From: Hyella patelloides LEGE 07179
GTDB taxonomy: Bacteria; Cyanobacteriota; Cyanobacteriia; Cyanobacteriales; Xenococcaceae
Reading direction: 5' to 3'
DNA: 62,818 bases
Assembly: GCF_900659865.1 (NCBI RefSeq)
Contig: NZ_LR213774.1
Location: forward strand, 1-62,818
This document shows, piece after piece, positions 18,231 to 27,206 of this stretch. The notes under the pieces are model-generated. The model was not told the origin of the DNA. It searched no databases and saw nothing but the letters and a program-made list of their open reading frames with translations. Numbering within the stretch: position 1 is the first letter of the stretch; each line of letters opens with the position of its first letter. Made by a program: the position numbers and the translations under genes.

Positions 18231-18473
18231 ATGAAATCTTGGTTATTTAGTGTTGTAGTATTGTTTATTTTGGCGAAAACTTTTTTATGGTTCAGAGGAT
18301 TTATCTTACCAGTACCGATTTATGTATTAGCAGGAGCATTTTTAGCGATCGCATCTAACTATGATAAGGGTATCATGAATTTGTTTCGACCAGAAGCAAC
18401 AGAAACCAATGACGTAATTTCTCAAACCGCATCTTTAGTAGAAGAAGTAGCGATGTTGGAATCTAAAGATTAA
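18231..18473 (+). CDS. Small membrane protein, hypothetical
   Basis: 80 residues with an N-terminal hydrophobic helix (about 5-20) and a second one (IYVLAGAFLAIASNY, about 30-46), followed by an acidic soluble tail (TASLVEEVAMLESK). It begins 15 bp after the VOC gene, with AAAGAAA before the ATG. A HIP1 octamer lies inside the frame. No family is recognised. The topology suggests a cytoplasmic-membrane hairpin. Confidence 0.6.
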   Translation: MKSWLFSVVVLFILAKTFLWFRGFILPVPIYVLAGAFLAIASNYDKGIMNLFRPEATETNDVISQTASLVEEVAMLESKD

Positions 18474-18545
18474 TGGTTAGTTGTTATGAGATTATCAATT
18501 ATAAAAAATAAGCCTGAATTAATTTTTACTTGAAAAAAAGAGCAG

Positions 18546-19919
18546 CTAAAAGTTATTTTTTCTGAGTAAATCTGCTAAATGCCAAGTTGGAGATACTCGA
18601 TTTACTACCTCTGGATTAATTAAAACTGCACGTCGGAAAGCTTCAATTGCTTGCTTGGGATCGGACTCGGCAAATGCTTTGGCGTAAAATAACCAATATT
18701 CTTCTGGTGTCGGTACTCGCTCAAAAACAGCAGAATCGATTTCCAGAGCTTTCAGAATGCCTTCTCGTGCTTTTTCTAAAAAACCAATCTCAGCATAAGC
18801 AAGTGCCGAACGAAGTTCTTTTAAAGCATCATCTTGTGTGATTTCAATGCCGACAAGCTTGGCGCATTCTTCTTTCATTGACGATAATCCGTAGGCGCGA
18901 AAAGTCCAGAACAAATTACCAATTGACCAAAGTTCATCCGTCATTAACATCTGACTCAAAACAAGATTTTGTAAATCTGTAAGTTCGGTTAATGGTTCGT
19001 TACGCTCCTCAAATGTTGCAGATAAAAGAGTGCGAACCAATGGCATGGTATCAAGAGAGCGTGCTTGTCTAAGACGCTGGCAAATTGCGGGAATCGCTTT
19101 TTGTTGAATCTGACGGGGTAAATAAGAAATAGAAAAAGCTGCATCATCTGTAGACTTACCACCAGCACCAAAAACATCCTGATATCCACTAATGGGTTGA
19201 CTGACAAATTCCAACAGCGGTTCGATTAAACTCTCTTGAGGATTGATGCGTGCGAGTTGACAAACCGCCATACATTTAGCTGCGGAAAATTGTTCTCGAT
19301 CTAGTATTTTAAGTAATTGAGTAGATGCACTAAGCTCTCCCAGAGCAAAAGCAATCCCAGCACGTACCCCACCAGATATTTCTCGGTCTAGTTGCGCTTC
19401 TAGTTTTGGCACGGTTGATTCTGCTATAGTGGGCAAACAGGCAAGTACCCATGCTGCACCTGCTCTGATACTAGAGTCATTATCGTTTAAAAGATTGACC
19501 AGTAACTCTTTTCCTTTCAGCGATTCTCGATAAATTTGATGCAACGCCTCACCATAAGTATTTTCTTCTTCTATTTTGTAAATCTCACCATATTCATGAA
19601 TTTTTTCCCCGTCTCCCCAACAAGGGCGTTCTTGAATACTAAAATATCCAGTAATTAAGCTTCCCCAAAAGCCGAGTAGATCGCTGCGATTAGAAACTGA
19701 TGGACTGGCACACATTTCGATTAAAAAAGGTACAACATAAGGCGTTGCTGGATACCGCGTGCCTTGGTGAAAGACATTACCGTATAGTTCGTCTAAAACA
19801 CGAGAGCGTTCTTTCGAATTGGGATCGAGCAATCGACGCAAAAGATCGGGAACATCACTAGCCGAACCATAGGCGTGTTCTAAATCTTCCCAAGGAACAG
19901 CATCAAGACTATCTAACAT
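18546..19919 (-). CDS. HEAT-repeat protein with a C-terminal TPR-like helix pair
   Basis: A 457-residue soluble all-helical protein. Two clear HEAT-type units are visible (LLNDNDSSIRAGAAWVLACL; LDREISGGVRAGIAFALGEL), and further helices up to about residue 330. Near the C-terminus LAYAEIGFLEKAREGILKALEID and YAKAFAESDPKQAIEAFRRA look like TPR units. The N-terminal segment (LRRLLDPNSKERSRVLDELY...TRYPATPYVVPFLIEM) is found in a family of cyanobacterial and actinobacterial HEAT proteins. It presumably acts as a protein-protein interaction scaffold with unknown partners. Monocistronic. Confidence 0.75.
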   Translation of the reverse strand: MLDSLDAVPWEDLEHAYGSASDVPDLLRRLLDPNSKERSRVLDELYGNVFHQGTRYPATPYVVPFLIEMCASPSVSNRSDLLGFWGSLITGYFSIQERPCWGDGEKIHEYGEIYKIEEENTYGEALHQIYRESLKGKELLVNLLNDNDSSIRAGAAWVLACLPTIAESTVPKLEAQLDREISGGVRAGIAFALGELSASTQLLKILDREQFSAAKCMAVCQLARINPQESLIEPLLEFVSQPISGYQDVFGAGGKSTDDAAFSISYLPRQIQQKAIPAICQRLRQARSLDTMPLVRTLLSATFEERNEPLTELTDLQNLVLSQMLMTDELWSIGNLFWTFRAYGLSSMKEECAKLVGIEITQDDALKELRSALAYAEIGFLEKAREGILKALEIDSAVFERVPTPEEYWLFYAKAFAESDPKQAIEAFRRAVLINPEVVNRVSPTWHLADLLRKNNF

Positions 19920-20039
19920 AAGTAGAACTTTTATACTCTATATAAAGTTCTATATTACAAAAAACTCAACTAAAATCAAAAATTCTTTTCTTGGACAATT
20001 GTCATAATTAGAGTGGGGCATCGCCCCGCCCTAAAAAAA

Positions 20040-20067
20040 AATCCCACGTCGATTAAAACGCAGGATT
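20040..20067 (-). terminator. Intrinsic terminator of sir
   Basis: On the minus strand AATCCTGCGT and ACGTGGGATT pair (with an internal TG/TG mismatch) and are followed by a run of T. It lies 29 bp beyond the sulfite reductase stop. A second small inverted repeat (GGGGCATCGCCCC) at about 20015 belongs to a repeat-like sequence. Confidence 0.7.
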
Positions 20068-20095
20068 AATATTATTACTAAAAAGTTAAAAGTTA

Positions 20096-22042
20096 CTAAG
20101 CTTCTGTTTTCTTAGTGAAGTAATCATTTAAAGCTTCCGCGATAATCTGATTCATTGGTCTACCCTCGGTTTGGGCTGCTTCTTTTAAGCGAGGGAATAA
20201 TTCATCAGGTACACTGACACGCTTTTGATTTTTGCGGAATTTGCGTTTGGGAGTAGTTTCTTCCATATAGCTACCTAGTTTGTAATCTGCGGAAAATTTA
20301 CGAATAGCATCAAAGCCGACACGATTGCAGAAAACACCAAAGCTTTCTTTAGCTTTGCGATCGCGTTTGAAATAGACGAAAATAGGCTCAAAGAAGCTTT
20401 CTAGTTCATCTATAGGCATTTTTTGCTCGTAGGGTTGCGCTAACTCTGTCTGATCGGGCGTTCCTCCTAGCCATATTTGATATTTGCCAGGCGCACTACC
20501 AACAAAGCCTAATTCTGCCATATAAGGGCGAGCGCAACCATTAGGACAGCCAGTCATCCGAATCACAAAGTATTCGTCTGGCATTCCTAGTGTAATCAAT
20601 AATTGACGAATGCGATCGCTTATTTTTGGTAATGCCCTCTCTGACTCGGTTATAGCTAATCCACAGGTAGGCATTGCGGGGCAAGCCATTGAGTAGCGAG
20701 TTAGGGTGTCAATGGCATCGGGATTGGTTTCAATACCCCGTTCGACTAAAATGTTTTCGATTGCTTCTTTATTAGCAGGATCGATTTCATAGAGAATGAC
20801 GTTGTGATTAGCAGTTAACCGCATGGGAATCTCAAACTGAGACACAATTTCTTTAAGGGCGGTTTTTAATTGAAATTTTCCCTCGTCTTTAATCCGTCCA
20901 TTTTCCACGGAGATACCGAAAAAGAGTTTGCCGTCTCCTTGTTCGTGCCAGCCGAGAAAATCTTTATATTGCCACTGGGGTAATTTACGATATTTCGCTA
21001 TTTTCTTGCCAAAATATTCTTCCACTTGGGCTTTAAATTTTTTTACACCCCAGTCATTAATAAGATACTTCATTCTGGCATGACGACGGCTAACGCGATC
21101 GCCATAATCTCTCTGAGTAGCCACGATCGCTTTAACTAAGTCATAAATATCATCTTTTGCCACAAAACCAATTTCATCGGACATCCGTGCAAAAGTTTCT
21201 TCTTTATTATGGGTACGTCCTAAACCGCCTCCAGCGAGTACGTTAAACCCTTCTAGTTCTCCTGATTCGTCAGTGATAACTACTAAACTGATATCGTGGG
21301 TATAAACATCGATGGAGTTATCACCTGGTACGGTAACAGAAATCTTGAATTTACGAGGCATATAGTGAGTGCCGTAAATTGGCTCTACACTGTCTTGGAA
21401 AATTGTACCGTTATCGTTACGCTGTCTGGCTGCTTTTACTTCTGGGGCTTCTGAACCACTAATGGCTTTTTCCCCATCCAGCCAAATTTCATAATAAGCT
21501 CCTGTTTGGGGGGTTAATAAATCTGCTATCTTCTCCGCATATTCCCAAGCATACTGATACTCAGGCTTATCTTTATAGGGTGCAGGAGGTGCCATAACAT
21601 TGCGGTTTAAATCTCCACAAGCACCAAGGGTAGAACCCATATTTTTAATCAAGGCAGAAATTGTTTCTTGCAGATTCTTTTTCAAAATGCCGTGAAGCTG
21701 CATACCTTGACGAGTAGTAATTCTCAGGGTATGGTTGCCGTATTCTTCAGAAAGTCGATCTAAAGTTAAATACAACTGTGAGGGAACAAATCCCCCAGGA
21801 GAACGAGTCCGCAACATCATACCATAGTCTTTTTCTTGACCCTTGACGCGATTATCGCGGTTGTCCTGTTGATAAGACCCATGAAATTTGAGAATTTGTA
21901 TTGCTTCTTCGCTAAAATGGGTCGTATCCTGGGCTAATTCCGTAGCTAATGGTTCTCGTAAAAAATTGCTACGTTCTTTGATTCCTTCTAATTTTGACGG
22001 TTTTTTGGCTTTTTTTTCTGGGGAAACCGGTGTTTGTACCAT
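20096..22042 (-). CDS. sir: Ferredoxin-dependent sulfite reductase with a ribbon-helix-helix-like C-terminal extension
   Basis: Reduces sulfite to sulfide with six electrons from ferredoxin in assimilatory sulfur metabolism. 648 residues. The four cysteines that hold the siroheme/[4Fe-4S] centre are Cys454 and Cys460 ([11 protein letters not shown]) and Cys499 and Cys503 ([10 protein letters not shown]). The substrate-side motif [14 protein letters not shown] is present near residue 80. Beyond about residue 595 lies a basic extension ([13 protein letters not shown]) followed by [19 protein letters not shown] and [13 protein letters not shown]. That is the beta-strand/two-helix pattern of a CopG/Arc-type DNA-binding fold. 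It is monocistronic and is followed by a terminator. Confidence 0.92.
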   Translation of the reverse strand: MVQTPVSPEKKAKKPSKLEGIKERSNFLREPLATELAQDTTHFSEEAIQILKFHGSYQQDNRDNRVKGQEKDYGMMLRTRSPGGFVPSQLYLTLDRLSEEYGNHTLRITTRQGMQLHGILKKNLQETISALIKNMGSTLGACGDLNRNVMAPPAPYKDKPEYQYAWEYAEKIADLLTPQTGAYYEIWLDGEKAISGSEAPEVKAARQRNDNGTIFQDSVEPIYGTHYMPRKFKISVTVPGDNSIDVYTHDISLVVITDESGELEGFNVLAGGGLGRTHNKEETFARMSDEIGFVAKDDIYDLVKAIVATQRDYGDRVSRRHARMKYLINDWGVKKFKAQVEEYFGKKIAKYRKLPQWQYKDFLGWHEQGDGKLFFGISVENGRIKDEGKFQLKTALKEIVSQFEIPMRLTANHNVILYEIDPANKEAIENILVERGIETNPDAIDTLTRYSMACPAMPTCGLAITESERALPKISDRIRQLLITLGMPDEYFVIRMTGCPNGCARPYMAELGFVGSAPGKYQIWLGGTPDQTELAQPYEQKMPIDELESFFEPIFVYFKRDRKAKESFGVFCNRVGFDAIRKFSADYKLGSYMEETTPKRKFRKNQKRVSVPDELFPRLKEAAQTEGRPMNQIIAEALNDYFTKKTEA

Positions 22043-22404
22043 TTTTTCCTATAAAATGTATTTCAAGCAGAACTTTCTCGATGGTTTTTCGATTGCGACA
22101 ATCACAAGTTACTATTTATTTTAGCGCGTAATACCATCTATGCGATCGCGGGATTTTCTCAGGGATTTCTATCATCGCATTTTTAGTAGCAATCAACACT
22201 GTTTTTTTGAAGGCGATCGCAAAAATTATTATTTGGTTGAATTTATAGTAATTCCCAATAGAAAACATAAGTTACTTAGTACTACTTTTCAGCCCTCATC
22301 CTTTTATCGAGTCCTCTCAACGATGACTAAGATTGAGGTTTGATACTATTTGTAGTCTGTTAAATAGAGAATTATTGTTTTAGCGGTTTTGTAATAGAAC
22401 ATTA
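22043..22404. other. Intergenic region between sir and mraY with a dispersed repeat
   Basis: It contains the sir promoter region, two HIP1 octamers and the dispersed repeat at 22244-22305. A 67-codon frame here overlaps the repeat and has no protein character. Confidence 0.6.
22244..22305. repeat. Dispersed repeat, copy 1 (TATAGTAATT...AGTACTACTTTTC)
   Basis: About 47 bp are shared with 32449-32495, including AAGTTACT[TC]AGTACTACTTTTC and ATAGAAA. Both copies then continue with CATCCTTTTA-type sequence. The copy at 32.4 kb is interrupted by another element. Here the segment appears uninterrupted. Confidence 0.7.
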
Positions 22405-23502
22405 TTAGCGGAAGAAATAAGCCAATACTACAAGAACTATATTCACTAAATAAAACATTCCCACAACCTGGGTTTCTTTCCAGCCACTAAGCTCAAAATG
22501 GTGATGAATGGGTGCCATCTTAAATAACCGTTTTCCTTTGCCATCTGCTCCTTTTGTGGCTTTGTAGTAGCTAACTTGGGCAATTACCGATAGAGACTCG
22601 ATAAAGAAAATACCACTGACAATAAACAATGCCCACAGATTACCGCTAAGTAAGCCTACTGCTGCTAGCGCACCTCCCAAAGCAAGAGAGCCTGTATCCC
22701 CCATAAAAACCCTGGCAGGGTTGTGATTATGAACTAAAAAGCCCCAACAGCAGCCACTCATAGCAGCGCAGAAAGCAGTCAATTCTGGGTGAGTACTGGC
22801 AATAATGATACCTAAGCCCAAAAAAGCGATCGCACTTGTTCCTGCTGCTAAACCATCCACCCCATCGGTAAGATTTGTGGCATTAGTCTCTGCTGTCAAG
22901 ACAAATCCTGCTAGGGGTAAAAATAGCAAACCCAGAGATAAAGTAATTCCTCCTGGTAAAGCAATTTGAGTAATTTCAGGAAATTTTTGCCCCCATAACC
23001 AAACACAAAATAGAATTGCCACAGCTATTTGCCAAGTAAGCTTCATTCGTGGGGAAATACCTTTATTCGATTGTTGGCGTAATACTTGCCAATCATCAAT
23101 CCAACCAATAAAACCATAGCTCAGGGTTACCAAACAAACAGCGATCGCATTAGGCGAAAATTTAGTTATTATTAAAGCGATGGCTACTGCTACAGGAATA
23201 AAAAAAATACCCCCCATGGTAGGAGTTCCTGCTTTTTTGAGATGGGTTTGAGGGCCATCTTCTTGAACTACCTGTCCTGTTTTGAGTCGCTGTAAAATAG
23301 GTATGACCACATAACCCAAAACACTACTAATTAAAGCACCAATTAATAGGGGTAAAGTCAGGGTTGTCGCCAAATTATGCCATCCCTGTATCACCCCATC
23401 AAAAATAATAGCTGTCACAGTCAAGACACAAGCCAAGGCAATTATCAGACTTGTGCCAGAAAGATCGATCGGTTTAATGGTCAAGATCGATTTAGTATCC
23501 AC
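22405..23502 (-). CDS. mraY: Phospho-N-acetylmuramoyl-pentapeptide-transferase
   Basis: A 365-residue polytopic membrane enzyme that moves phospho-MurNAc-pentapeptide from UDP to undecaprenyl phosphate, giving lipid I of peptidoglycan synthesis. Roughly ten hydrophobic segments are seen. The family motifs are clear: GTPTMGGIFFI, GFIGWIDDW with the Mg-binding aspartates, ATNLTDGVDGLAAGT, NPARVFMGDTGSLALGGALA and MAPIHHHFELSGW. The gene is single here, not in a dcw cluster, as is normal in cyanobacteria. ATG 23502 gives the expected length. Confidence 0.95.
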   Translation of the reverse strand: MDTKSILTIKPIDLSGTSLIIALACVLTVTAIIFDGVIQGWHNLATTLTLPLLIGALISSVLGYVVIPILQRLKTGQVVQEDGPQTHLKKAGTPTMGGIFFIPVAVAIALIITKFSPNAIAVCLVTLSYGFIGWIDDWQVLRQQSNKGISPRMKLTWQIAVAILFCVWLWGQKFPEITQIALPGGITLSLGLLFLPLAGFVLTAETNATNLTDGVDGLAAGTSAIAFLGLGIIIASTHPELTAFCAAMSGCCWGFLVHNHNPARVFMGDTGSLALGGALAAVGLLSGNLWALFIVSGIFFIESLSVIAQVSYYKATKGADGKGKRLFKMAPIHHHFELSGWKETQVVGMFYLVNIVLVVLAYFFR

Positions 23503-23593
23503 GATAGGCTTATTAAGATAAAAGATTCGTGTTTATTGTGGCACAAACAAATTCAGATTTAACAAATAATCGAATTTGAAGCAACGACTACAT

Positions 23594-23821
23594 TTAATCA
23601 TCATCATCATCATCAAAATCGTCTTCCTCTTCATAATCATCACTTAAGAGTTCGCTGACATCATCTTGGGCTGCATCCCGATTTTCTTGCTCTGCTGGCT
23701 CTCTAGGAATTAAGCGATTGTGGGATTTTAACCAATCTATTAAAGAAGATTCCTGCTTTAGTGGGATGACAATGGCAGGTTCGTATCGTGGCTCTTGAGA
23801 TAAGGCAGGATTTTTTTCCAT
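23594..23821 (-). CDS. DUF3134 family protein
   Basis: A 75-residue cyanobacterial protein. The N-terminal part (NPALSQEPRYEPAIVIPLKQ then SLIDWLKSHNRLIPRE) matches the DUF3134 pattern. The C-terminal half is very acidic, ending in a run of aspartates (DDFDDDDDD). The function is unknown. The acidic tail suggests interaction with basic proteins or metal. It lies between mraY and psbI on the same strand. Confidence 0.8.
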   Translation of the reverse strand: MEKNPALSQEPRYEPAIVIPLKQESSLIDWLKSHNRLIPREPAEQENRDAAQDDVSELLSDDYEEEDDFDDDDDD

Positions 23822-23890
23822 AATTGAATTGAATCAAATTTTAGTAATGCGATCTGGACTATTTAGATTACACCATCGACTATTGTAAAC

Positions 23891-23919
23891 AAAAAAATAG
23901 GGGGTAGTCTCACCCCCTA
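23891..23919 (-). terminator. Intrinsic terminator of psbI
   Basis: On the minus strand TAGGGGG...CCCCCTA forms a 7-bp stem with an 8-nt loop followed by TTTTTTT, 30 bp after the psbI stop codon. Confidence 0.85.
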
Positions 23920-23948
23920 CTCTACAATCGGTATGATATTTGGTTTGA

Positions 23949-24065
23949 TTATTCTAGATCTTGGCGACCAGGGTTACGAGAAGGATCGCTAGATAGAAAA
24001 CCAAAGATAAATAAACCAACAAAGAAAAATACAATAATATTCACAACTATTTTGAGTGTCAGCAT
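23949..24065 (-). CDS. psbI: Photosystem II reaction center protein PsbI
   Basis: A 38-residue single-helix thylakoid protein at the D1-CP43 side of photosystem II, important for early assembly and dimer stability. The translation begins [19 protein letters not shown] and ends [17 protein letters not shown], the canonical PsbI pattern (family consensus ends [16 protein letters not shown]). AGGAGAAC lies 7 nt upstream of the ATG. It is transcribed alone and ends in its own terminator. Confidence 0.95.
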   Translation of the reverse strand: MLTLKIVVNIIVFFFVGLFIFGFLSSDPSRNPGRQDLE

Positions 24066-24409
24066 TTTTTATGTTCTCCTGATATTAAGCCTATTAAAAA
24101 TCTTAGCAAAGAGAGGGCATTTAAGGAATGAGGAGTCAGGAATAAGGATGAAGTGAGATACGTTTTCACAGGTTCTTGGAACTAGCAAAATGGCGAATGT
24201 AATTAGCAATTAACTCCAAATCTTCCTCTAGGGCAAAATGCCTTGTGTCTAGAATGTGTAATTCAAGATTATTGAGATACCTCAATTCAGCAACTCCTTA
24301 TCAGATTGTGTTGCCAAAAGTTTTCAGAGTGGCTCTCAATGATTGATTAGTAAAAAAGGGCGAAACCGCGTTACTCTAGGATCTAACAAAATGGTTCAAA
24401 GGGGATAGC
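24066..24409. other. Intergenic region with a hydrolase relic
   Basis: It contains the psbI promoter side, the relic described at 24166-24297 and the leader of the M61 peptidase gene. No intact gene is seen. Confidence 0.5.
24166..24297 (-). pseudogene. C-terminal relic of an alpha/beta hydrolase
   Basis: The minus strand encodes RYLNNLELHILDTRHFALEE then DLELIANYIRHFASSKNL and a stop. The block LxxLDTxHFALEEDxxxIAxxIRxF is the usual C-terminus of haloalkane-dehalogenase-like hydrolases, where the His of HFALE is the catalytic histidine. Nothing upstream continues the fold, so this is a truncated gene end. Confidence 0.5.
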
Positions 24410-26182
24410 ATGACACAGGCTACCGTAAGCAAGAAATTAACTCAAGATGCAGATACCGTAACTATGTTTTATCGAGTGGGAATGTCGCAACCTGCTTCCC
24501 ATTTGTTTGAAGTGACGTTACAAGTTGCCAATTGGCAGCAGGATGTCTTAGAGTTGAAAATGCCTGTCTGGACTCCTGGTTCTTATTTAGTGAGAGAATA
24601 TGCTCGGCACGTTCAAGATTTTACCGCGCAAGATAGCAATGCTCGACAGTCTTTAAAAAGCAACAAGGTTGGTAAAAATCATTGGAAGATATTTACAGGA
24701 AATTCTGAAACCATTACGGTAAAGTATCGTGTATTTGCTAACGATTTGACTGTACGCACCAATCATCTAGATCGTACTCATGGTTATTTTAATGGTGCTG
24801 CATTGTTTATGTTTATCCCTGGTTTGCAGCAACAACCGATTACAGTGGCAATTTTACCTCCCAGTACAGATTGGCAAATTAGCACTACTCTAAATCCTGT
24901 GGAGGGAAAGCCAAATACTTTTGTCGCAGCAGATTTTGATACCTTAGTAGATACTCCTGTGGAAGTAGGGATACAGCAAGTATATGATTTTGAGGCTCTA
25001 GGAAAACCCCATCAGTATGTAGTGTGGGGAGAAGGTAATTTAAAACCCGAACAGCTAATACAAGATACGCAAAAAGTCATCGAAGTCGAAGCCAAGATTT
25101 TTGGCGGTTTACCCTATGATAAATATTTATTCTTATTGCACCTATCTGGTAGTGGTTACGGTGGCTTAGAACACAAAGATTGTTGTACTTTAAACTATCC
25201 CCGTTTAGGATTTCGCGATCGCGATAAGTATAACCGATTTATGCAATTGGTGGCGCATGAATTTTTCCATCTTTGGAATGTCAAGCGGATTCGCCCTAAA
25301 GCGTTAGAAACTTTTGATTACGAACAAGAAAATTACACTACTTCATTGTGGTTTTGTGAGGGTGCGACGAGTTATTACGATATCTTAATTCCTTTACGGG
25401 CTGGTATTTATAATCGCAAGCAGTTTTTAAAAAATCTCAGCAAAGATCTCACTCGTTATTTAACTATTCCTGGGCGTAACGTACAACCTCTAGGAGAGTC
25501 TAGTTTTGATGCTTGGATAAAACTGTATCGTCGGGAGGCAAATAGCGATAATAATCAGATATCCTATTACCTAAAAGGGCAATGGGTTTCTCTGTTACTA
25601 GATTTAATTATTCGAGAGAAACATCACAATCAAAAATCCCTAGATGATGTGATGCGTCTGTTATGGCATCGTTATGGCAAAGACGAAATTGGTTTTACTC
25701 CCGAAGATTTAAAACAGACTATTGCAGAAGTCGCAGAGACAGATTTAACTGATTTCTTCTATCGTTATTTAAACACCACCGAAGAAATACCTTTCGATAA
25801 ATATTTTGCACCCTTCGGCTTAAAAGTAAAATCCATCAAAGAATCTGAGCCAGTACCTTATTTTGGTGCCAAGATACAATCAGAAAATGGCAAGGAAGTA
25901 ATTAAATTTGTGGAAGTAGATTCTCCCGCAGCTATTGCAGGTATCGACCCAGGAGATGAAGTACTAGCTATTGACGGTATTAGGGTAACTGCTCAAAATA
26001 TTAGCGATCGCTTAAAAGACTACAAAGAGAATGATACCATTGTTGTCTCTATTTTTCATCAAGACGAATTAATTACGGTTAATGCTACTTTGGCACAACC
26101 TAAACCCAGTGGTTACGAAGTAGTGCAAATAAAGAACCTATCCGATACCCAGAAACACAATTTATCTGGATGGTTAGGGTAA
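24410..26182 (+). CDS. M61-family metallopeptidase with PDZ domain
   Basis: A 590-residue peptidase. The N-terminal domain (about 1-190) carries the beta-sandwich typical of M61. The catalytic domain contains GYGGLEHKD and the zinc motif VAHEFFHLWNVKRIRP (HExxH type) followed by the third ligand in WFCEGATSYYD. A PDZ domain spans about 490-575 (VEVDSPAAIAGIDPGDEVLAIDGIRV). The M61 glycyl aminopeptidase group has broad aminopeptidase activity. No signal peptide is evident, so it probably acts in the cytoplasm. GGGGAT lies 4-9 nt before the ATG. The gene stands alone. Confidence 0.9.
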   Translation: MTQATVSKKLTQDADTVTMFYRVGMSQPASHLFEVTLQVANWQQDVLELKMPVWTPGSYLVREYARHVQDFTAQDSNARQSLKSNKVGKNHWKIFTGNSETITVKYRVFANDLTVRTNHLDRTHGYFNGAALFMFIPGLQQQPITVAILPPSTDWQISTTLNPVEGKPNTFVAADFDTLVDTPVEVGIQQVYDFEALGKPHQYVVWGEGNLKPEQLIQDTQKVIEVEAKIFGGLPYDKYLFLLHLSGSGYGGLEHKDCCTLNYPRLGFRDRDKYNRFMQLVAHEFFHLWNVKRIRPKALETFDYEQENYTTSLWFCEGATSYYDILIPLRAGIYNRKQFLKNLSKDLTRYLTIPGRNVQPLGESSFDAWIKLYRREANSDNNQISYYLKGQWVSLLLDLIIREKHHNQKSLDDVMRLLWHRYGKDEIGFTPEDLKQTIAEVAETDLTDFFYRYLNTTEEIPFDKYFAPFGLKVKSIKESEPVPYFGAKIQSENGKEVIKFVEVDSPAAIAGIDPGDEVLAIDGIRVTAQNISDRLKDYKENDTIVVSIFHQDELITVNATLAQPKPSGYEVVQIKNLSDTQKHNLSGWLG

Positions 26183-26187
26183 TTAAA

Positions 26188-26268
26188 ATCGCGCTCGCGA
26201 TTAGCTGTAAGCTATAGGCTATTAGCTATAAGCTTTAACTTGCAAGCGAGCTTTAAGCTTATAGCTGG
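26188..26268. repeat. Composite repeat: GCGCTCGCGATTAGCT followed by AGCTATA-type heptamers
   Basis: AAAATCGCGCTCGCGATTAGCT followed by (A/T)AAGCTATA-type units (given here in parts) also occurs at 50152-50182. The shared GCGCTCGCGATTAGCT[GA][TC]AAGCTATA indicates a dispersed element. The 26-kb copy extends into a longer AAGCTTATAGCT array. Confidence 0.75.
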
Positions 26269-26334
26269 TTAAAAAAGAAGAAACGAGGAATCAGAAATGG
26301 GATTAAAACAATTAGATGAAGTAGTAAGAATGCA

Positions 26335-26781
26335 TTAATCGATTGATAACAGTAATTCCTTAGTCAATCTTTCTAGTTCGCTATTAATTTCATCGAGTCG
26401 ATTCAATATTTCCAAATCTGAGAGCTGCGAATATTCAATGGCAATTTTGAAATCTTTAATGCGGTTGACAAAACCAAGAAAGTTGCTTTCCGCAGTTTTT
26501 CTTCTGATTTCTCGTTTAGTAGGGTTGAAAAAAGTAAGGCTTCCTGTTGATAATGCTGCCAAGAAAGTCATCACCGCAACCAATAGAGGTTGATGGTAAA
26601 AAGCAAGCAGCGTACTAACAATGGAAAAAAATACGGAAATCAATCCCAAAGAGACATGAGTTTTTTCCCACCTACTAGCCAGTTTAGAATTCTCTTGACA
26701 AGCCTTTTCACCTATCCGAATATATTCATCGCATCTGACAATTGCTAAGGCTTTTAAGCTGTTGTTTCTTTTAAATGGCAT
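26335..26781 (-). CDS. Probable SLATT-like two-helix membrane protein
   Basis: 148 residues: a basic N-terminal helix (RCDEYIRIGEKACQENSKLA), two adjacent membrane helices (about 45-63 and 66-86; HVSLGLISVFFSIVSTLLAF, PLLVAVMTFLAALSTGSLTF), then a charged helical tail (KREIRRKTAESNF...RLDEINSELERLTKE). This layout is that of SLATT (SMODS/SLOG-associated two-TM effector) domains, predicted pore-formers in bacterial conflict systems. The gene overlaps the end of the upstream 147-residue ORF by 28 nt, so the two are almost certainly one operon. Assignment rests on architecture only. Confidence 0.5.
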   Translation of the reverse strand: MPFKRNNSLKALAIVRCDEYIRIGEKACQENSKLASRWEKTHVSLGLISVFFSIVSTLLAFYHQPLLVAVMTFLAALSTGSLTFFNPTKREIRRKTAESNFLGFVNRIKDFKIAIEYSQLSDLEILNRLDEINSELERLTKELLLSID

Positions 26782-27194
26782 TTTTGAATGAGATCGAGCA
26801 ATCGGTCATAGTAGTAACCAAGCTTCTCTGTTGCTTCTTTATCTAAACTAATGTTGTTTTTAAGCGCAACAATTCCTTGGATGAGGTATTGTCGCTCTTG
26901 AGAATTAAGTTTTAATATTAGTTCATCCTCAAGGTTTTCTAAAGACTCTTCGTTGTCAGCAATTGAATCTAACTCTATTGCTTTAAGGCACATATATAGA
27001 ACTTGAGGCTCGATCTTGAGTATTTGATATGCTGTTATCTGAGTAATTAGAGAATCGATATTCTCTGCTATATAACGAGCCACTTTCACTGCTACACCCA
27101 CGCGATTAGTGTATTGAAGAACCTCGCGTAAGTCTTTTTTGGTAAGAAAATGATTGACTGGCGCAGAAGTTATTTTTACGGTGGATGATTCCAT
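26754..27194 (-). CDS. Hypothetical helical protein, operon partner of the SLATT-like gene
   Basis: About 146 residues from ATG 27194, chosen because GGGAG lies 5 nt upstream. An in-frame TTG at 27206 lacks this spacing. It is soluble and mostly helical, with an opening PVNHFLTKKDLREVLQYTNRVGVAVKVARYI, given here as TKKDLREVLQYTNR, and an acidic middle (DNEESLENLEDELI). There is no enzyme motif and no membrane segment. The 28-nt overlap with the SLATT-like gene implies translational coupling, so it may be a sensor, inhibitor or regulator of the two-helix membrane protein. That role is inference from context. Confidence 0.6.
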   Translation of the reverse strand: MESSTVKITSAPVNHFLTKKDLREVLQYTNRVGVAVKVARYIAENIDSLITQITAYQILKIEPQVLYMCLKAIELDSIADNEESLENLEDELILKLNSQERQYLIQGIVALKNNISLDKEATEKLGYYYDRLLDLIQKCHLKETTA

Positions 27195-27206
27195 TATTGC
27201 TCCCAA

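Noticed and set aside
22140-22343. 67-codon plus-strand frame between sir and mraY
   Set aside because: It overlaps the dispersed repeat at 22244-22305 and HIP1 sites; the translation is not protein-like.
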